DNA of 64,000 nt, taken from assembly GCA_905221605.1 (NCBI GenBank), contig CAJNDS010002558.1, forward strand, positions 15,001 to 79,000, written 5' to 3'. The notes beneath the pieces were generated by a model. That model worked only from the letters and a program-made list of their open reading frames with translations. It was not told the origin of the DNA and ran no database searches. A program made the translations under genes and the position numbers. The stretch is from Symbiodinium natans. Lineage: Eukaryota; Sar; Dinophyceae; Suessiales; Symbiodiniaceae. Shown piece by piece: positions 25,977 through 37,935 of the stretch; position 1 is the first letter of the stretch; every line of letters starts with the position of its first letter.

Positions 25977-26228
25977 ATGAAAACCCGACCAGGGAAGCGA
26001 CTAAGCAAGGTGCAAATGAGCGTAGGGTGCTTGGGCTCGACTGCAAGGCCCATGAAGTTGCCCGATGTCGGTCAGAGTGTCGCCATGTACTGGTCGTGCA
26101 CTGCCATTGCTCTGCATGTTGCGACCTCGCGCGAAGTGTCCGAGACAGTCGAGGATCTCGCGCCGATTTCCACGCGCATGGACATCACAGTGTCGGACTC
26201 CACCTGCTGGGTCAAGGCAGGGGCATAG
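25977..26228 (+). CDS. Possible exon or ORF, 83 codons
   Basis: This frame reads plausibly as protein, for example GQSVAMYWSCTAIALHVATS, and ends at TAG (26226-26228). A second + frame and part of the minus strand are also open, so the assignment is uncertain. No family recognised. Confidence 0.25.
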   Translation: MKTRPGKRLSKVQMSVGCLGSTARPMKLPDVGQSVAMYWSCTAIALHVATSREVSETVEDLAPISTRMDITVSDSTCWVKAGA

Positions 26229-26308
26229 TATTGAGGATGGAGTCAATCAGGTTCGAGTCACGTTGATCTGGCTGAATTACAGTACATGTGCTGTTGCAGC
26301 TGTTGCTG

Positions 26309-26310
<2 letters not shown>

Positions 26311-26397
<87 letters not shown>
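26311..26397. repeat. (CTG)n microsatellite, about 28 units
   Basis: A nearly perfect CTG/CAG trinucleotide run. Read on the minus strand it gives poly-Gln; no coding context was established. Confidence 0.95.
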
Positions 26398-26398
<1 letters not shown>

Positions 26399-27055
26399 GT
26401 TGCTTGTGCTGTTTGCGCTGCTGCTGTCTGGTTGTGGTGGCAATGAGGCTGGTCGTGCTCGTGGTCCGTAGGGTTTTATGGCGGATCCGGGAGGCTTGAG
26501 AGTTGAGAGACCCTTGCGCAGGAGCGGATCCCATGCCGGAACGAGCGCCGCTGGACACATGCGAAAACTCAAGCGCAGTGCCAGCACACGTGCAGGACTG
26601 CGGGCAGAGACCTAAATTCCCCAAGCATCCCCAAGCCCTAAACCACAAGAAGCCTTCCAAGACGCCAAGAAGTTCCAAGCTGCCTCCCACAGGAACACGG
26701 CCAGCTGCTCCCACTACCGATGGTACAAACACCACAGGGTGGCCGAGCATAGTTCCAGTTAAGGGTTTCTACCCTAACCAGGCCCTAAACCCGAAACCCC
26801 GTGCAGCTGCGTGTGTTGCGGTGATACCTGGAGAGCTTTGTTTCGGTGTGGGAATGAAGTTGTGGCCATTGCACCCGAACCGACCCTTGAAGGCCCGAAT
26901 CCTGCAAAAAGGTAAGCCTACTCTCACATTCTGGGCCTGGAATAAGAATTCAAGGTTTGGTCGTTCGAAGCTGACGCAAAGGAGCACACGTACAAACCTA
27001 ATGTCTTCGGCAACTCAACACGAGAGTCTTCTTTCAGCCCTGACCTGCAAGCGTC

Positions 27056-27175
27056 ATGCCCGGCATCCCAGCCGCTTTTTGTGAACAGAGAATGACCTGT
27101 CAGCACACCTACTGCTACGACACCAAGCTCGACGAGACGAAGACTGCGATGTGCGATGTGTGGTCTAAAGTTCCA
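27056..27175 (+). CDS. Cys-rich exon candidate
   Basis: The frame reads MPGIPAAFCEQRMTCQHTYC followed by YDTKLDETKTAMCDVW, with four Cys in about 35 residues and a GT (GTTCCAGA) that would close it in phase 0. Composition is clearly protein-like. The acceptor is uncertain. It may belong with the Cys-rich exon at 28251, which would suggest an extracellular product. Confidence 0.4.
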
Positions 27176-27857
27176 GACCTTCGGTTGCATGGTGCGCTTG
27201 TTGCCTCTAAGCCCAAGCCACGAAGTTGCAACTCCTCCCTGTGCGCGCCAACTGTTTTCTACCTGTGGGGCTGGACCTCCCCCTAAATCAACATCATTCC
27301 AATCTAAGTACTGCAGAAATGCCGACCCTAAAACAGCTTTTTGTTAGCAGTCGCTGGGGGTTGAGGGCTTAGGGTTCAGGCAGCCTGACCCCAGAAACCT
27401 CGGATGGGCATTGGGGGCAAAGTCAGGATTGCAATCCGATGAGCACGTGTGTCAAAGTGGATGCGCCCACTTGGCTGGAGCGAGGCATTCGCCGGGGGCC
27501 CTTATGAAAAATCATAGTCTCCACTCTTCACCCAACAAAAAGCAGCAACGACAAACAACACTCACTATCACAACAGTGACCAGAATCATCGTAGTGCGAC
27601 GCGTATAGGATTGATGGCAAGCGATGCTGTTGCTGCGAATGAGGGGGGTGAAGATATCTAGTATTTGTTTGCTTTTCTTAGGGCTTTTTCCGGCACCCAC
27701 CGGCGCTGGTTGGGGAGGGTCTTGCCAGGAATGCAAGCGAATGACTCAAATCAGTTCCTCTCTCTAACCCCACATCGGTGCGACCAGCCTCGGCCCGGCC
27801 CAGCGCATTCGCGTGACCATGATTCCGCAGCTCCCAAGTCACTGGACCCCAAGCAAT

Positions 27858-28010
27858 AAGGGTTGGGTTTAGGGTTTAGGGTTCCGGGTTTATGGTTTAT
27901 GGTTTAGGTTTGAGGGTTAGTTTAGGGTTGAGGGCTTAGGGCTCAAGGTTTGTGGTTTGGAGTTCAAGGTTCAAGGTTCAGGATTTAGACGGTTCGGCTT
28001 GGACAGGATT
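27858..28010. repeat. Degenerate TTTAGGG repeats
   Basis: TTTAGGG units decay into GGTTTAGG, GGTTCAAGG and similar variants over about 150 bases. Similar short fragments are at 27355-27382. Confidence 0.75.
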
Positions 28011-28250
28011 CGTAAAACCTAATGCTCACTGAGCCGCGGGCAAACGGCAAGAAGGGGGGGCAGGGGGGGGAGGGGGGGGGCAAGGGGGGTGCCTGTTCTC
28101 ACAACCTATACACCTTCGGCCCGAGGCCTCGGCGGATTTTGCCCTTGCAAAGATCAACTTTCGTGACAAGTGATGGATCTTCGGCCTCGTGTTTCAAATG
28201 CCAAACGGCTTTGCGTTCGGGTTCTGAATTCGTTGCTGATTCCTCATCAG

Positions 28251-28306
28251 GCACTTACTGCCCTGTGGGGTATGATGTGGACCGACAGAGCATGACGTAC
28301 CTGAAG
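28251..28306 (+). CDS. C-x-x-GY exon, related to the exon at 60020
   Basis: After CATCAG the exon reads GTYCPVGYDVDRQSMTYLK and ends at AAG before a GC donor; in phase 1, out phase 0. It shares the pattern C-x-x-GY-x(7)-M-x-YL-x-A with the exon at 60020-60077. That suggests a shared small Cys-containing extracellular module in two genes. The frame is also open upstream, with a further pair FKCQ. Downstream runs a poly-G tract. Confidence 0.4.
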
Positions 28307-28819
28307 GCCCGGGGGGGGGGGGACTGGGGACTTCTGAGCTTACTCGGATGTACAGAACTCTACGGATCTCAAACACCTGCGAGCAATCTATCCGCACGGG
28401 CGAGCCAGGTCACCCTCACGAAGCATCTGTCAAAGAATGTACTCTAGCGGTTTACCGCTCAGGATGTTCTCACGCGTTGCGATGTGCATCAGCAGCGTCG
28501 CTGGTCGCAGGAGGGAAAGACCCCACAGGAGATGATCTATCTACGCCGGCACAAGGCCAAGGGGGAGCGTTTGCCATAACAGGGCGACAGTTGCGTGCTG
28601 GCGTTGTAGAAGTTGGGCCCCCCTAAAAGGATACTTGTAAGTTCATAAGGTGTCACCGATTGGTGATAGGGATGCCTGGGTCTCTGCGATGTTGGGGGCA
28701 TTTCCTGAACTTTTGTTTGTCAAACCTCCGGTGCAGTGCGCCACGCTGACAAGGCTGGCGTTGACGCGACGGTGGATGGCTGCAGCGATGGCAAGTGGCC
28801 CCTCAGCTCTGCCAGCCTT

Positions 28820-28872
28820 CTTAGGGTTTAGGGTTTAGGGTTTAGGGTATTGCAAAAGGGTTTAGGGTCTAG
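28820..28872. repeat. TTTAGGG telomere-type repeats
   Basis: Four or more TTTAGGG units, with a TATTGCAAAA interruption. Confidence 0.85.
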
Positions 28873-28952
28873 GGGCTCGAAAGCCTGAGATGACTGCGGC
28901 TTCAAAGCATGTGTGGAGCTTTGGTGTCGTGCTGCACACGTTGGCGGCCTGA

Positions 28953-29054
28953 GCCACAAGATGTTCTCATCCGGAGGTTGCTGCAAGAAAAGCACCCGAA
29001 CGACTTCATGAGCGTGTCAAAGGGCGTCTTCGAGCTGCCAGTCGCAGTGGAACG
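28953..29054 (+). CDS. Exon of an unrecognised gene
   Basis: The frame reads PQDVLIRRLLQEKHPNDFMS then VSKGVFELPVAVE and ends at a strong donor GTGAGC (29055), out phase 2. The acceptor is probably the AG at 28951-28952, which is followed by C. The segment looks like helix followed by strand. No family recognised. Confidence 0.4.
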
Positions 29055-29525
29055 GTGAGCAGATCTTGGTTTTTGGGGAGGTCTTGAAAAAGGAGTCTGG
29101 AAGGGTGTATAGTGATTTGGCTTTTCGATTGCCTCCATGGGAAAGCTTGTGTGGTTGCTTTGCCTGGTTGTCTCCCCACACCCCGGTGTGGGGGATCCCG
29201 GAGACCCCAAGTGTTCCGTCCAAGGTTTGCTGGACCCCTTGTCGGCTGCAAAGTGCGCAGCGTCAGCATCTCATCCCAAAATCTAAGGGCTCGGGCTCGG
29301 GGGCTTCCAAGAGTATGCAGCTTGAGGTTGTGAGGGGTGGGTTCCTTGAAGCAGCTTCTGGATTGGCAGTCACGATCTTATCAGTTTCTGGTTCGCGAGA
29401 ATATTCTTTTTGAAGCGGGCATGAGGAAAAGCCTGTTTTTAGGAGGGTTTCCTTGATTTTCAGTGGCTCACATCGGGGCGACGAAGCAGTTCTCTGGATC
29501 TGCCGTAGCTCTGAGATTGACATGC

Positions 29526-29630
29526 GGGGGGGGGGGGAATTATGATGATGATGATTATTATTTTTATTTATTACTACAATTATTATTCTTATTTTTTGAT
29601 GATGATTATTATTGTTATTATTATTATTAG
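29526..29630. repeat. Poly-G run followed by an AT-rich TTATTA island
   Basis: A 13-base G run is followed by about 90 bases of GATGATTATTATTTTTATT-type simple sequence. Confidence 0.8.
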
Positions 29631-29747
29631 AATTGTGTAGACTCCGCCTCTTTCGGCGCTGCAGCTGCAGGAAAACGTGTGCGCTTAACCACTGCAGCAA
29701 ATGGCCCCATCGATGTGCACACCTTACACACCTTAGCTGTAGCCTTA

Positions 29748-29816
29748 CGGTTTAGGGTTTAGGGTTTAGGGTCTAGGGTTTAGGGTTTAGGGTTTAGGGT
29801 TTAGGGTTTAGATTGT
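29748..29816. repeat. TTTAGGG telomere-type array
   Basis: About nine units of TTTAGGG with one TCTAGGG variant. Confidence 0.95.
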
Positions 29817-30119
29817 AGGGGCTGAGGCACAGGGGTTTTCAGGTTTCAGCCGCTGAGTTGCCTGCTGAGTTGCAGATCTGTGCCTGTCTGGAGTGCGCCC
29901 TTTTCACCTCGAAGCTACCCGGGACCCAAGCACTGCACCAGGCCACTCCATTTTTCAGCATGTGCTGCCGAGGTTTCACCGGCCTAACGTGTGAGCAGCC
30001 TGGAAACATCACAGAGGCTGGCCCTAGGCGTTCACTGTTTCAGCGTCCTTGCGGTGGGTTTCCGTCGAAAAGGCTTTGGCTGTTTTGATAAAACTGGTGC
30101 GTCCTTTGCCCAGCTGCAG

Positions 30120-30228
30120 GAGGAGGCCGACATACAGCCCATCATCTTGGACGACCCGAACACCGGGGACCCTGAGGACTTCTGGCTGCATCCCTGCGCG
30201 GCCCGGCTGGACAAGGAGGGCCTCTGGG
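30120..30228 (+). CDS. Exon of an unrecognised gene
   Basis: After CAGCTGCAG the exon reads EEADIQPIILDDPNTGDPED then FWLHPCAARLDKEGLW, leaves phase 1, and is followed by the donor GTGGGG. AG|G acceptor, balanced composition and an exact donor make it a confident exon. A likely downstream exon is at about 30690-30765. Confidence 0.55.
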
Positions 30229-30689
30229 GTGGGGGTTTTGACAACTTCGGCTTCGGGGCCAAGGGCCTCGGTTCTCGGGCTCTGCAGCGCCCTCTGCTGG
30301 CCATTCTAGGGAACCTTGCCCTGCTCCGTTCTCAACAAGTCTCTACTGCAATGTTCGAGCGGCTTCCTCTGGCACTTTCGGCGACTAGCATCTGCTTCCG
30401 AAATGTCTTGATGCCAAGGATTGTGCGAGCAAGGCCGGGTGAGCCAGAGTTGTCCGTGCTGATATAGCGATACGATGTGATACGACTAGCTGACGTGCTT
30501 CAGCTCCAGTAGCTCTTGGGATTCAGACGGTGTGCCTGTTCACAAGCAGATTGAAATTCCGAAAGACTACGGGGATGCAAGAAGTTCGCATGTTCGAGCT
30601 TGGTGTGATCTGCTGCGCAAGGTTTGGCATTCTAGACCCCCTACTCGCGCATCATGCGTTGGAGAGTCCCTCCACTTGGGCCTGAAGCT

Positions 30690-30765
30690 CATATTGCACA
30701 AAGAAACATGTGCTCTTCAACGTCTTCCACATCCTTTACTGCCGGAAGCCATTCAACCGCCCCAA
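30690..30765 (+). CDS. Exon candidate downstream of 30228
   Basis: One frame reads KKHVLFNVFHILYCRKPFNR, a strongly protein-like stretch, up to a possible GT donor (GTCCCCC). Other frames are open, and the acceptor is not certain. Confidence 0.35.
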
Positions 30766-32522
30766 TGTCCCCCAAACTCAACCGAACTCACGCAGCGCTC
30801 TTGGCAGATGTGGGGGGACAAGCCGCCGGTGGATCCACAGGTGCTTCCTTCCTGGGGTTGGGGTCGATGTTCGGCACTCTTCAGTTTGTTCCCCGGGATG
30901 AAGTATGAAGGGCAGGGACTTCGAGAGGTCAAGCCGACTTTTGCTTCTCAAGTTACAGCTGCCCATGCCAGTGGTGTATGCCAGTTAGCTTGGCGAAGAA
31001 TGCGAGAGCAGTACCTGGTAGTGACTATGGTGGGTCTTTGGCCAACGCCAAGATGACGGTTGCAGGGTGGGGTTGATCCAAGTATCTCCAGATCGCGGGC
31101 CCTGTGTAGCCCTGTGTGGCGCAAGTCTTCTGAGAGGGATCCAGGAATGCAGACCCGCAAGAGGCCCACAGTGTAGGACTCAAGAGGATGCTTCAGGCAA
31201 GTGTACTATCTGAGGTCATCAAACAACTTTGAGAATTACCCAAGAGGCGACCCCCAAGCTGTCGCCTTCAGAGTGTTGTCAGTTCTGCAAGTGCCCTGTA
31301 CTGCTTTTCTCGTCACAACCGGTCCTCAGGCCGAAATTGGCTGATAGCCTTTCGAAGCTCATGCTCTGCATTGCTCTGTCCTCTCTGCCCTACAGTCGAA
31401 CCCCTCGTTTGTCGAGGTTTTCGCTCAGATGCCGCCTGAGTCTGCCGAGCCTTGGATTGGGCTCTATTGGGCTCTCTCGTTCTCAGATCTTCAAACTTCG
31501 CGGCTTATAGTTAGTATAGTTAGGAGTTCTATTCTTAACTCTGGATATTTTGATGTCAAGGCGGAGAAGAAGTTGAAGAACAACTTGGTATCTGGTTGCC
31601 TGTTGCACTTCTCCCAGCGGCCTAGAAACTCCGCTGGCAGCTGAGGATGATTTCGTTCCTTCCCCGATGATGATCGTGGAAGGTCAGTTCGTGTGCCCGG
31701 AGCTCAGACGCGGGCGCGCTGCTTCCAGAGCCTACCTTAGCATGAAGATTCTGAAATATCACGTGAATCTTAACAGGCAGGAATAGTAGCAGTTAGCAAT
31801 GTATACTACAACAACAATAGGAATAGAAGCACTAGCAACCAAAGAAGGACCGTATATGAAGCTCCAGGCAATGCAACCGAGACCAACAACCATCTAAGCT
31901 CTTGATGCAGACCTTGAGGTGTAGAACTTGTCGGAGTCTCAAAAGCCGAACACGTGCAGTGCCACGCCAAAACTACCCTTCACTGCATTCCACCCAAGCC
32001 ACGACGTCTGGGCCCCAAAGCTGCAGCCTCCAAGTCTGAGGGCATCACGTTACAAGAAGCATGAGATGGAGAATGCGAATTTGGGGATGGTGCACATGGG
32101 AACAGTAGCACGATGTAGTCAAAGATGGATTTGCCAAGGCCCTCCGGGTTACATGCTGGGGGACGGGCCGCTCTTTGAGAGCGACATCGAGTCAATGGAG
32201 GTCGGAGATTGCGAGGCTGGACTGGGGGAAGTTTCGCGGGGGCGTCCAGATTTCGGCTTCCATCGTGGGTTCGGACAACCTAGGCCTTGAAGACACGAAT
32301 CTCAAGGCAGTACTCTGAGGGCACACGATCAGGATGTGACGTCCCTCGTGCAGCGAGTTGACATGAGTAGGCCTAAGTGCAGCGTTTCCTGGTACCCCTG
32401 CCGTAGTGACGCGGTGAAACCCTGCCCAGATCAAGTGCAAGAACAACGATGACTGCCACTTCTTCTGGCATGGCACCCAGCATTCCGCGAACACCTGTCG
32501 GCTCCTTGGCCGAAACCGCCGT

Positions 32523-32635
32523 TCCTAAACCCTAAACCCTAAACCCTAAACCCTAAGCCCTAAACCCTGCGGAGCGGGTGCTTGTGTGCGCGCAGTGCGG
32601 GTGGCGAAACCCTAAACCCTAAACCCTAAACCCGA
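32523..32635. repeat. Two short CCCTAAA arrays
   Basis: CCCTAAA units at 32523-32568 and 32608-32632, separated by a GC-rich stretch. Confidence 0.95.
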
Positions 32636-32898
32636 TCCCCACCACCACGTTAAGACAGCCAGGTCGATGTACCCTTGCCATTTGCCCTCAACCCTCCTTT
32701 TCTCCTTTGGTTGTTTCAAGAGGCGTTTGTTTCTCTCACCCATTTTGTTTAGAGGTTCCTAGTGCGAATGAGTAGAAGCTTCTAAGTTCGTCGGGCGCTC
32801 CCGAACAGAAGCATCAGCCAAATACGATAATCCCTATTCGGGACTGTTAGTATGAGGACGTCCCCAGTCACACTGCTTGTGGCTAAAGTTCCGGCAGC

Positions 32899-32990
32899 AA
32901 ACCCTAAACCCTAAACCCTAAACCCTAAACCCTAAACCCTAAACCCTAAACCCTAAACCCTAAACCCTAAACCCTAAAACCCTAAGCCTG
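32899..32990. repeat. CCCTAAA telomere-type array
   Basis: Twelve or so CCCTAAA units ending in CCCTAAGCCTGAG, immediately before the exon at 32993. Confidence 0.95.
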
Positions 32991-32992
32991 AG

Positions 32993-33095
32993 GTTGTACT
33001 CCCAGTGCGAGAACTTGCTGCGTGAGCCGGGCGTGGAGGGCATCCTCAAGGCCGTGCCTCGGACGCCCGTCTGCCTCGTGAGCAACCCGGAGGCG
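32993..33095 (+). CDS. Exon abutting a telomere-type array
   Basis: The exon starts after CCTGAG with G, reads LYSQCENLLREPGVEGILKA then VPRTPVCLVSNPEA, and ends in phase 0 at the donor GTCGGG. It is 103 bases (1+102), consistent in phase. The intron upstream consists at its 3' end of a CCCTAAA array; the intron downstream begins with a G-rich run. No family recognised. Confidence 0.55.
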
Positions 33096-33376
33096 GTCGG
33101 GGGGGGGGTGGGGGGGGGGGAGGTTTCAGGAGGCGGATTATTATGATTCTTCTTTTTATTATTATGAGTATTGTTATTATTGTTATTATTTATGTGCTTT
33201 TTTTCGGGTTTCGGGGTTTGGGACTTTGTTTTTGTTTAAGGAGCTGCCCCCCGAACCTCCAAGGGATCCCGGAATGTGCTGTTTGGGCCCTATGGGCCCT
33301 ATGGGCCCTCAGCTCGTTTTGCCAGAGAATCCCGCGGCGGATCCCTGCAGTGCCATAAAAGCGCAGAGATTCTCGG

Positions 33377-33470
33377 GTTTAGGGTTTAGGGTTTAAAGGT
33401 TTAGGTTTAGGGTTTAGGGTTTAGGGTTTAGGGTTTAGGGTTTAGGGTTTAGGGTTTAGGGTTTAGGGAG
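33377..33470. repeat. TTTAGGG telomere-type array
   Basis: About twelve units of TTTAGGG with one TTTAAAGG variant. Confidence 0.95.
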
Positions 33471-34228
33471 CTGACGAAGCCCAGAAAATCCCACAAGATT
33501 CCCCGGCAGAGAGTCTGGCAGAGAGCCCCCTGGAGCACCCCAAGATATCCCAGCATCGCATCCCGCAAAGATTTCTGGAGTGCTCAAATGCCCGTCTAGA
33601 TTTGCAGCCTTTGAGTGGGGGATGTTCGAAGTCCATAGCTTTGTCCGCAAAAGACGGTCTTTCTTTGGAGCATATGGGTTCTGGGGCGGTTGCCCGTCAC
33701 CTGCAAATCCGCCTGCCAGATGTGCTGGACGAAGTCGTTGCGACGCTACGCTCTGACCACAGTGGTGCCGCAGAACTACCTGCAACTGGGCGTGGCTGTT
33801 CGGGGAAAACGGGGTGAATGTGTACTGTGCAGTCTTGAGAGCTTTGACCGAATGCTTCTGAATGGACTGGCCACGGGACGGACCTGTTTATGCAGGTTTG
33901 GATGGGATGCAGGGCAACTCACTGGGCATAGGAAGGCAAGTGTCTGGCACATGCATTGTTGTAATTAACAGGTAGACTACCTGCACGTTGTGGGTGGGGT
34001 AAACGGCCGGTTCCTTCGCCAACAGTCAGTCCGACAAAATTGACACTGATTCCCACCGGCCGCCCAGGTATTGGGATCTGCATGCCCAGTGTGACTACAT
34101 GCTCTTGCTAGGAGAGCTATTTGGCATTTGGTTGAGGTCTTTCTACTTTCTTGGACGCGTGATACGTGTTTTGTTGATTGTGCTGATCCAAACGGTTTGC
34201 TTCACCTGTAAGCCCACCCAATAACCTG

Positions 34229-34253
34229 CCCCCCCCCCCCCCCCCCCACCCCC
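34229..34253. repeat. Long poly-C run
   Basis: About 25 bases that are all C apart from one A. Comparable G or C runs of 10-19 bases occur near 13825, 19835, 21728, 21800, 28070, 33102, 36407, 42823, 54040, 58037 and 63362. Confidence 0.9.
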
Positions 34254-35431
34254 CGTCTCGTCCCGCATTTTGGAAACCTGCAAGAAGTTGCGATTTACTG
34301 TTGCGTCGCGCAATGCCGATCATTCTTTGGGGAGGGGCGCTGCATCTCATCGGAGACCGCATAAACAGCCCCACGCTTATTATAGTTGCCTTAGCCATGA
34401 ACCTTCAAAAGAAGTAAGAAGTACGTATACATAGGACCCCTTAGAGCAGGTCCCCTTCGGGGATCCGTGCTTGTAGGCCCTGTACAGCCATACCTCTGCC
34501 GCGACCAGGAGGATGGGGGGTCAGTGGATGCACGCGGCCATCGCATCGGACACTCCACAGCCACCGCTGGAAGCACAAGAGGCGCAAGAGCCATCGTCCT
34601 GAAACATTCTGAAAGCGCGTGCCCACTTGGCTTGTCGTAGCCATTATGGAAGCTACAGCTACAATTCCCCCCCAACATCCAACATGATAGCGTCCTTTGG
34701 CCTCAGGCTTCTCCCAGAGGAGTTCGCGCATGGCAGAAAGCTGAAGGCAGCCGCTTTTTGCCAGCCATGGGCTTCTGGCATTGTCTGCGTAGGGCAGCCG
34801 TCCTTAGTGTGATGACCTCATGGAGTTTGCGCAAACGCCTCTTAGTCCGAAGGCAGGACCGAGCAGCCTTCTGAGCTCATCCCCGCCCGAGCCGCATCTG
34901 AATCTTTCCTGGCAGGCCACCTGCTGGCAAGAGCGCTACAAGAGCATTCGCCTGGGAGTCCGTGGGGATGAGGCTCCCATGGATTGGGGCGTTTGATGTG
35001 TTTTTACGGATTCGGGGACGGAAAAAGTGTTTACATGGCTGCTTTGCCATCTGTCGTGGTGTTTGCGGGGTTGTGGGGGGACTGCAAGTGGGTGGCGAAA
35101 GCAGGCCTAAGCCTTTGCTCCATGCGCAAATGGAACCATGAAGTGCTCCTGCAGGACATGCCTTGGATACGCGAAAAAAGACTCTCTGTTTAGCTGTACG
35201 GTCACAAGTGCTACCCGGATTGGGTGATGAGAGCTCACCGAAATGAGAAGAGGAAAGTGATGATTTCCTCGCGCTAAACGTAAAAAGTAGCCGATCCGAA
35301 CGTCGCAATCGAGTTGCCACTGCCAATAGTTGGGGGCAAGCAGGCCCGTGATGCCTGACAAAAACTTGTGTTTGGACATGAAAGGAGCTTGGTGGGCAGG
35401 CCTTGGTTCCCTTCAATGGTATGTAACACAG

Positions 35432-35531
35432 GAGAATCTGTGGAGGAGTTGGTGAGCAACTGGGAGCGCACCTGGGACAACAGAGAAAGCCCACTCCACG
35501 TACTTCACGACGTTCCAGTGCGTGTCTTGAA
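35432..35531 (+). CDS. Exon of an unrecognised gene
   Basis: After ACACAG the frame reads ESVEELVSNWERTWDNRESP then LHVLHDVPVRVL, ending at a GT donor (GTCTGCCC) in phase 2, or a little later at GTGGCTACC. AG|G acceptor. A possible following exon after TTTCCTGCAG (35560) reads GYLRERHLGKSFRALACPLG and ends at TAA, but the phase does not match the earlier donor, so the join is uncertain. Confidence 0.4.
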
Positions 35532-36062
35532 GTCTGCCCTCTCCAATCTTTCCTGCAGGTGGCTACCTGCGTGAGCGGCATCTTGGCAAGAGTTTCAGGG
35601 CCTTGGCATGTCCTCTTGGCCCGGAAAACGGCCAAGATGTCTACCGATAAATCATTCAACAGCTGTCCTCTGATTCATTTTTCGGGCTTCAGATGGTCCA
35701 AGTCTGAGATGACAACGTATTTGTGGTGTTTGTCAAAGCCCATTCCGAATCCTGCGGCAGAGGCACCTGGATCAGCTCGAGCAACCTCCCTGGCTTCGGC
35801 GACTTCTTCTGTGCCGCGTGTGTGCAGGCGGGGGTGGGGGGGGGAGTGGGGGGGAGGGGGCCAAGGGGCGGGGGAGCCTGTTGCATCCGGCGACCCTGGT
35901 TGTGAGGGTGGAGTCGAAAAAGCGCACTTGCATCGGTGAGCTACAGTCGGGTTAATGTGGTATCATGAGGTTGGCACCAGTGGCTTCGGAGATGTGGAGA
36001 CGAAGCGGCAGCAGGACCGCGCACCTTAGACTTTCGCTTTGCTTGGCTGGCTTGCAACATGC

Positions 36063-36108
36063 CTAAACCCCAACACTAAACTCTAAACTCTAAACCCTCA
36101 ACCCTTTT
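36063..36108. repeat. Degenerate CCCTAAA run before an acceptor
   Basis: Variants such as CACTAAACTCTAAACTCTAA precede the pyrimidine tract and acceptor CCCTCAG of the exon at 36116. Confidence 0.75.
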
Positions 36109-36115
36109 CCCTCAG

Positions 36116-36217
36116 CCATGCCCGGTGCGTGGAGGAGCTCTACTACTTCAACAAGCTCGCGCTGCAGTTGCACAGCGAGGCACAGAGGGCCAGCGAAGAG
36201 TTCAACAGAGCCAACAA
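36116..36217 (+). CDS. Helical exon of an unrecognised gene
   Basis: After CCCTTTTCCCTCAG the frame reads HARCVEELYYFNKLALQLHS then EAQRASEEFNRANK, a clear amphipathic helix. It may end at AAG before GAGTTTC (GA donor) or continue a further 15 codons. A second frame with an ATG at 36118 is open but far less protein-like. Confidence 0.5.
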
Positions 36218-36566
36218 GGAGTTTCTCACAGTTTGCCCCGGATTTGGGAAGTGCTTGCACAAGGGGGCCCTTGCCAGGCTCGTATCTCCAGGGCTACTGA
36301 GGGCTGTTGAAGGCAGCAGAGCTTTCGCTTGTCTGTGGGGAGGTGAACCCCATCGCCGATGCCAAGGCCGCGGCTCCTGTCTTTCCTCTTCAGGGGGGGG
36401 CCACTTGGGGGGGGGGGGGGGGGCAACTTCTTCTCCAAGAAGAGGGAGTTCGGAAGTGCTTTGTTTGAGGCTTCTTAAGGGGAGCTCGAAAGGGTTCAGG
36501 GAGCTTAGTATACCCTTTTATAGGCAGCGCCCGAGAGATACCCTATTACTATACTATACCCTTCAG

Positions 36567-36660
36567 CTTCCGCTCCCCGAGGTGAACTGCATGGAGCCGG
36601 TCCGCCCGGCCGGAGGGGTGGAGACCTCGCTCCCGGAGGAGCCCGCCCCCGCGGCCCAGG
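36567..36660 (+). CDS. Exon candidate, likely same gene as 36116
   Basis: After CCCTTCAG the frame reads LPLPEVNCMEPVRPAGGVET then SLPEEPAPAAQ and meets a GT donor (GTTGTAGC). An alternative start after CCCGAG (36582) is possible. Pro/Glu-rich, probably a linker. Confidence 0.45.
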
Positions 36661-37329
36661 GTTGTAGCGCCGAGCTTTTTTCACCCGGTTTGTTTTTTTA
36701 TTTTTTGCTGTTGCTGGCAGTCAACAAGTCGGGTTTCAAAAAGGGTTTAGGCTACTGCTACGGGTTTGGGCTTTCAATGGTTTTGGAGTTTCAGGTCGGC
36801 TTTATGGGTGGAATTCTGGGTTGAGCAAATTCTGAAGCACAAGCATCCAGAATGCAAAGGCACATGTCGATTTCTGCAAGAAGCTGTAATGCTTTTGTGC
36901 CGCTCTCTGGGGCACCGTGTAGTTTTTTCGGGGGATGCACACTTTGGATCAAGTTGTGAGTGAGCTGGTCCCAGCTCCCACGAGAAGCGGAGAGAGGCAA
37001 ACACAAACCCTAAACCTTTGACTGAATCAGGAGATCAAACTACAAGGATCAACCCCGCTACACGAGCTTATAATGAACGCGTTGTTATGTTTAAGCTGTG
37101 ACTCTTCCTTCGACATAAACATGCTCAATGACAGTTAGAATATCAAGAATACCAAAAGCAAAGCATCTCAATACCAGTAGCAAAACTAGTCCTCTTCGTC
37201 TTAGTAGTAGCAGCAGTAGAGCACGCTGGACACACAACTCATTGCAGGACTTGGTGAAGGTGCGGACCTTCGACTTGAAAGGCCCGAGCCTCAGCCCTTC
37301 GCCCTAGCTCCGTGTAGCGCCTTGGTAAA

Positions 37330-37378
37330 AGGGGGTTTAGGGTGTAGGGTTTAGGGTTTAGGGTTTAGGGTTTAGGGA
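37330..37378. repeat. TTTAGGG telomere-type repeats
   Basis: Six or so TTTAGGG units with one GTGTAGGG variant. Confidence 0.9.
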
Positions 37379-37935
37379 CTCCCAAACCACGGAACACCAC
37401 CCTCGCGCCCGCATCCTCCCCACTCTAGTCACTTTCAAGGTTGAAGGATTGCATCACTAGGATCTTATCCCCTTGACCTTGAAAAAAACCCGTCGACCTT
37501 GCATGAAGTGGTGGAGAGGCCAAAAAGATACCCGGATCTACCTCCCGCCTCCTCACCTATCTCACAGCACCAAGAACGACCCTACTACCTCAATGTGACC
37601 TGAGCCACCTGGAAGTATACTCTTGCACCCCCCCGCTTCTTAAACCCCCCATAAAGCCCATCCTGCTCAGAACCGTATCGGCCCCCCCCAAACGTTGAAA
37701 GCAGAATGCTTCGTGAGAGACGTTTGTAGCAACTTCACAATGTTGATGCGTCAGAAAATGAGAATTTCTGGCTCGAGCAGCTGTTGGGAGTCGATTTTCC
37801 CAGAAAGTCGTGATTCGACCTCCGGTGGTTGGCAGCATTTGCAAAGCTTGAGAAGACTAAGGGCTCTTCCTGACTCTCTCTCTCTCTCTCACTCTCGCTC
37901 TTCTTCTGTCTGCCTCTGCCTCCCCATCTTTCCAG

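Noticed and set aside
28900-28951. VWSFGVVLHTL, resembling protein kinase subdomain IX
   Set aside because: The invariant Asp is replaced by His, a stop follows a few codons later, and no HRD or DFG motif was found nearby.
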